Shown one piece after another: positions 62,466 to 64,000 of a DNA stretch of 64,000 nt. Under the pieces are notes generated by a model. It was not told the DNA's origin and made no database searches. It saw nothing but the letters and a program-made list of their open reading frames with translations. Position 1 is the first letter of the stretch. Each line of letters begins with the position of its first letter. This DNA comes from Megamerina dolium (Eukaryota > Arthropoda > Insecta > Diptera > Megamerinidae). The stretch is taken from assembly GCA_963854835.1 (NCBI GenBank), contig OY978525.1:114651018-114715017 (forward strand), written 5' to 3'. The position numbers and the translations under genes are program-made.

Positions 62466-62504
62466 GTTGATCTCACTGCTGGAGCGGAAGAACCACCCTC
62501 CAAA
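62466..62504 (+). CDS. Trpm: Trpm optional linker micro-exon C
   Basis: This stretch has 13 codons (39 bases) in phase 0 on both sides. The acceptor is TTAATTTCAG|GTT and the donor is AAA|GTTAGT. The peptide is VDLTAGAEEPPSK. It follows the ALLADTYS exon and would add a short acidic insert. Support is splice signals, phase and position. Confidence 0.5.
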
Positions 62505-62905
62505 GTTAGTTTTCATCACGTAAATGAAATAAAAATCCAGAGAAGACAAGCATTTCTTTAGTTTTTGTATTTGCTGATGAGCATTTTTTTTTTGTTTATT
62601 TATTTTAACTAGTATGTTATATAGGTATTTGTATATATTTATGGTTATAGTATTTTTTTCCATTTTTCTTTCTGATAATTTATATTTTAAGTATACTGCA
62701 TAGAATTTGTTAAGTATTTGTTTTATTTGATTAAGTTGTTAACTGAATATGTAGTTGAACTATAGTTTATATTATCACTCGTATGCTTCTAGTACAGCAC
62801 TGCTATTATTTAGTATTATGCATTAACAATTTTAATTGCTACAATATAAATTTGTCTAATTAATTTCCGTACCGAAAGCGTGTATATTAATTTTTTTTTT
62901 TTTAG

Positions 62906-62935
62906 ATTCGAAAATTTAAGGCCAAACCATTATAA
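62906..62935 (+). CDS. Trpm: Possible terminal exon of a truncated Trpm isoform
   Basis: A run of 14 T plus AG at 62905 is a strong acceptor. In phase 0 the exon would encode IRKFKAKPL and stop at TAA 62933-62935. Joined to the linker exons, it would give a soluble N-terminal TRPM fragment with no channel. Short N-terminal forms are known for vertebrate TRPM1, but no polyadenylation site close to this stop is compelling. Treat it as a hypothesis. Confidence 0.2.
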   Translation: MRKFKAKPL

Positions 62936-63918
62936 ACTTGAGTTCAGTCGACAAGAACCATAATACAAAGTTTTCGTTCAACGCAAAGTGATAAGCTTAT
63001 AGCGAAGCCAGCCTCAAACATGATCGACTCTTATTAATCAAAGTACGAAGAGATTTAACTGAAATTTGAAAGCTGAATTTATTATCAAAGTTGTTTCAAA
63101 AAAAAAAAAAAAAAAAAAAAAACAATTTCATGAAATTGTTTCGATACTTTGGTTGATCAGCCGACAGATAGGCCCCATTTTTCAATTTATTTTGTTTTAT
63201 AGAATTTTTTTTTATCTTAATAAACTTTAAAAAGTTTTTCTTACAATTGCGTGATTTGTCATAAAAGGAAATTTCCTGCAGTTATAATGAAAGTTAGAAT
63301 CGATTTGTTTGACATATTTTCCATACAACAGAAAGTTAGAATCGATTTGTTTGACATATTTTCCATACAAAAATCTGTCAGAAAGTCGATTCTAACTTTG
63401 GCTATAACTACTGCTCATTATGTTTACGGGAATTTCAAAGTGGTTAAATAATAGCAAATGTGGATTTGTGTCTATGAAGTCGCCTGGCACAAAAGTTTTT
63501 TTTTTTTTTTTTTTTTTTTTTTGGTGAACATAACAAACCAACAAATTATTAATCAGCAAAGCCCACATATGGCGGTAAAATGTATGACCAATCACGTTAA
63601 TTCTCCCATTTCTTCTTAAGGCTGCCGCCTTCACCTGAAAATTAATACTTACAGCCCCATAACTGCCCCGGCATTACTTCTAGACTTATAAAGTGTCACT
63701 TTCACTTTTTATAGACAGATTCAGTGGAAACAAAATTCTTGAAATTAAACAATTTTTTATTTTATTTTGAGCCAAATTGTCAAAATCTTGCTCGATGCAA
63801 TCTATCTAAATATAGAGATGAGCACCACCAAGATATATGAAAATTGTAAACATTCAAATTTTGTTGTTCTCCGCGCATTTTCGGATAGCTTGAGAATAAA
63901 AAATAAAGTACGCAGATA
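62936..63918. other. Intron or intergenic, long A and T tracts
   Basis: Poly-A at 63097-63122 and a T tract of about 30 at 63498-63523. Contains the small repeat at 63289. Confidence 0.55.
63289..63400. repeat. Tandem duplication with an inverted partial copy
   Basis: GAAAGTTAGAATCGATTTGT occurs twice about 43 bases apart, each followed by TTGACATATTTTCCATACAA. A shorter inverted copy, GTCGATTCTAACTTT, follows at 63385. A hairpin is possible between them. Confidence 0.75.
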
Positions 63919-64000
63919 CGGTGTGCCGTAACTCAGAGGTTAGTGTGTTGACCTTCTGATCTGTAGGTCGTGGTTCAATCCGCGGCAGAAACATAACAAA
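63919..64000 (+). mobile_element. SINE 5' end, running off the window
   Basis: TGTGCCGTAACTCAGAGG and box B GTGGTTCAATCC match the tRNA-like head of the family. The body starts with ACATAACAAA and continues beyond 64000. Confidence 0.85.

Larger units (their letters stand above)
2166..62504 (+). other. Trpm: Trpm gene, N-terminal half (locus span)
   Basis: This span holds the coding exons of a TRPM-family cation channel; in flies Trpm is the only member and works in Mg2+/Zn2+ homeostasis. Sixteen consecutive exons between 2166 and 49726 join in phase to 850 codons, followed by a 19-codon exon at 61859. The product read here is the cytosolic N-terminal TRPM homology region with its SLOG-like fold and ankyrin-like helical repeats. 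The six transmembrane helices, pore, TRP helix and any C-terminal domain are not in the window, so the gene continues to the right. Introns run from under 100 bases to about 12 kb and carry nearly all the repeats. Identity rests on residue-level similarity to known TRPM proteins and is very secure; the exact first exon is less so. Confidence 0.96.

Noticed and set aside
1..64000. CRISPR array, operon or bacterial-type system
   Set aside because: There are no spaced direct repeats, no compact gene order and no bacterial-type ribosome binding sites; the DNA is clearly an insect nuclear gene.

Overview
The window is AT-rich, intron-dominated animal DNA from an insect, most likely a brachyceran fly. 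The exon peptides read almost exactly like Drosophila TRPM, microsatellites and ACGAGTA-type motifs are frequent, and most repeats are mariner/Tc1 transposons of dipteran type. A tephritid or related acalyptrate fly is my inference; the species cannot be fixed from sequence alone.

One host gene explains the window. It is the N-terminal half of Trpm (TRPM-family cation channel), on the + strand from about 2166 to at least 61915. I can place 16 consecutive coding exons from 2166 to 49726. They have GT/AG borders and matching phases and give 850 codons without a stop. They encode the cytosolic TRPM homology region, including the SLOG-like nucleotide-binding fold (GGTNTG, GIAPWGIVE, DNGTQ, CDGSGRA). 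A further exon lies at 61859-61915, and four small phase-0 exon candidates (50372, 55719, 62466 and a possible terminal one at 62906) fall in the linker before the first membrane segment. The pore, TRP box and C-terminus lie beyond the window. An unrecognised exon-like ORF sits just upstream at 1802-2003.

The introns are packed with transposon remains. There are at least eight distinct mariner/Tc1-type families: a cecropia-type family with three copies, a CRAGGGCGGTCCC family with two, a CCACCTTGATC family with two, a CAGGGTGATTT family with two, and single copies of others. There are also five LINE fragments (LOA/I-like with RNase H, and RTE/CR1-like 'RWxGHV' tails) and a tRNA-derived SINE family with about eight copies. 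None of the transposase or reverse transcriptase copies looks intact.

Layout: 1-2465 upstream DNA, unknown exon and Trpm exon 1; 2466-6908 LINE tail and mariner; 6909-17450 exons 2-3 with SINE, three mariners, a MITE and a LOA-type LINE between; 17451-28651 exons 4-7 with a Tc1 element, a transposon carrying two nested SINEs, and two LINE tails; 28652-39314 exons 8-12 with four DNA-transposon remnants and a LINE tail; 39315-49726 exons 13-16 with five transposon pieces; 49727-64000 optional linker exons among three mariner-type elements, a Tc1-like deletion derivative, a 204-bp MITE and SINE fragments.
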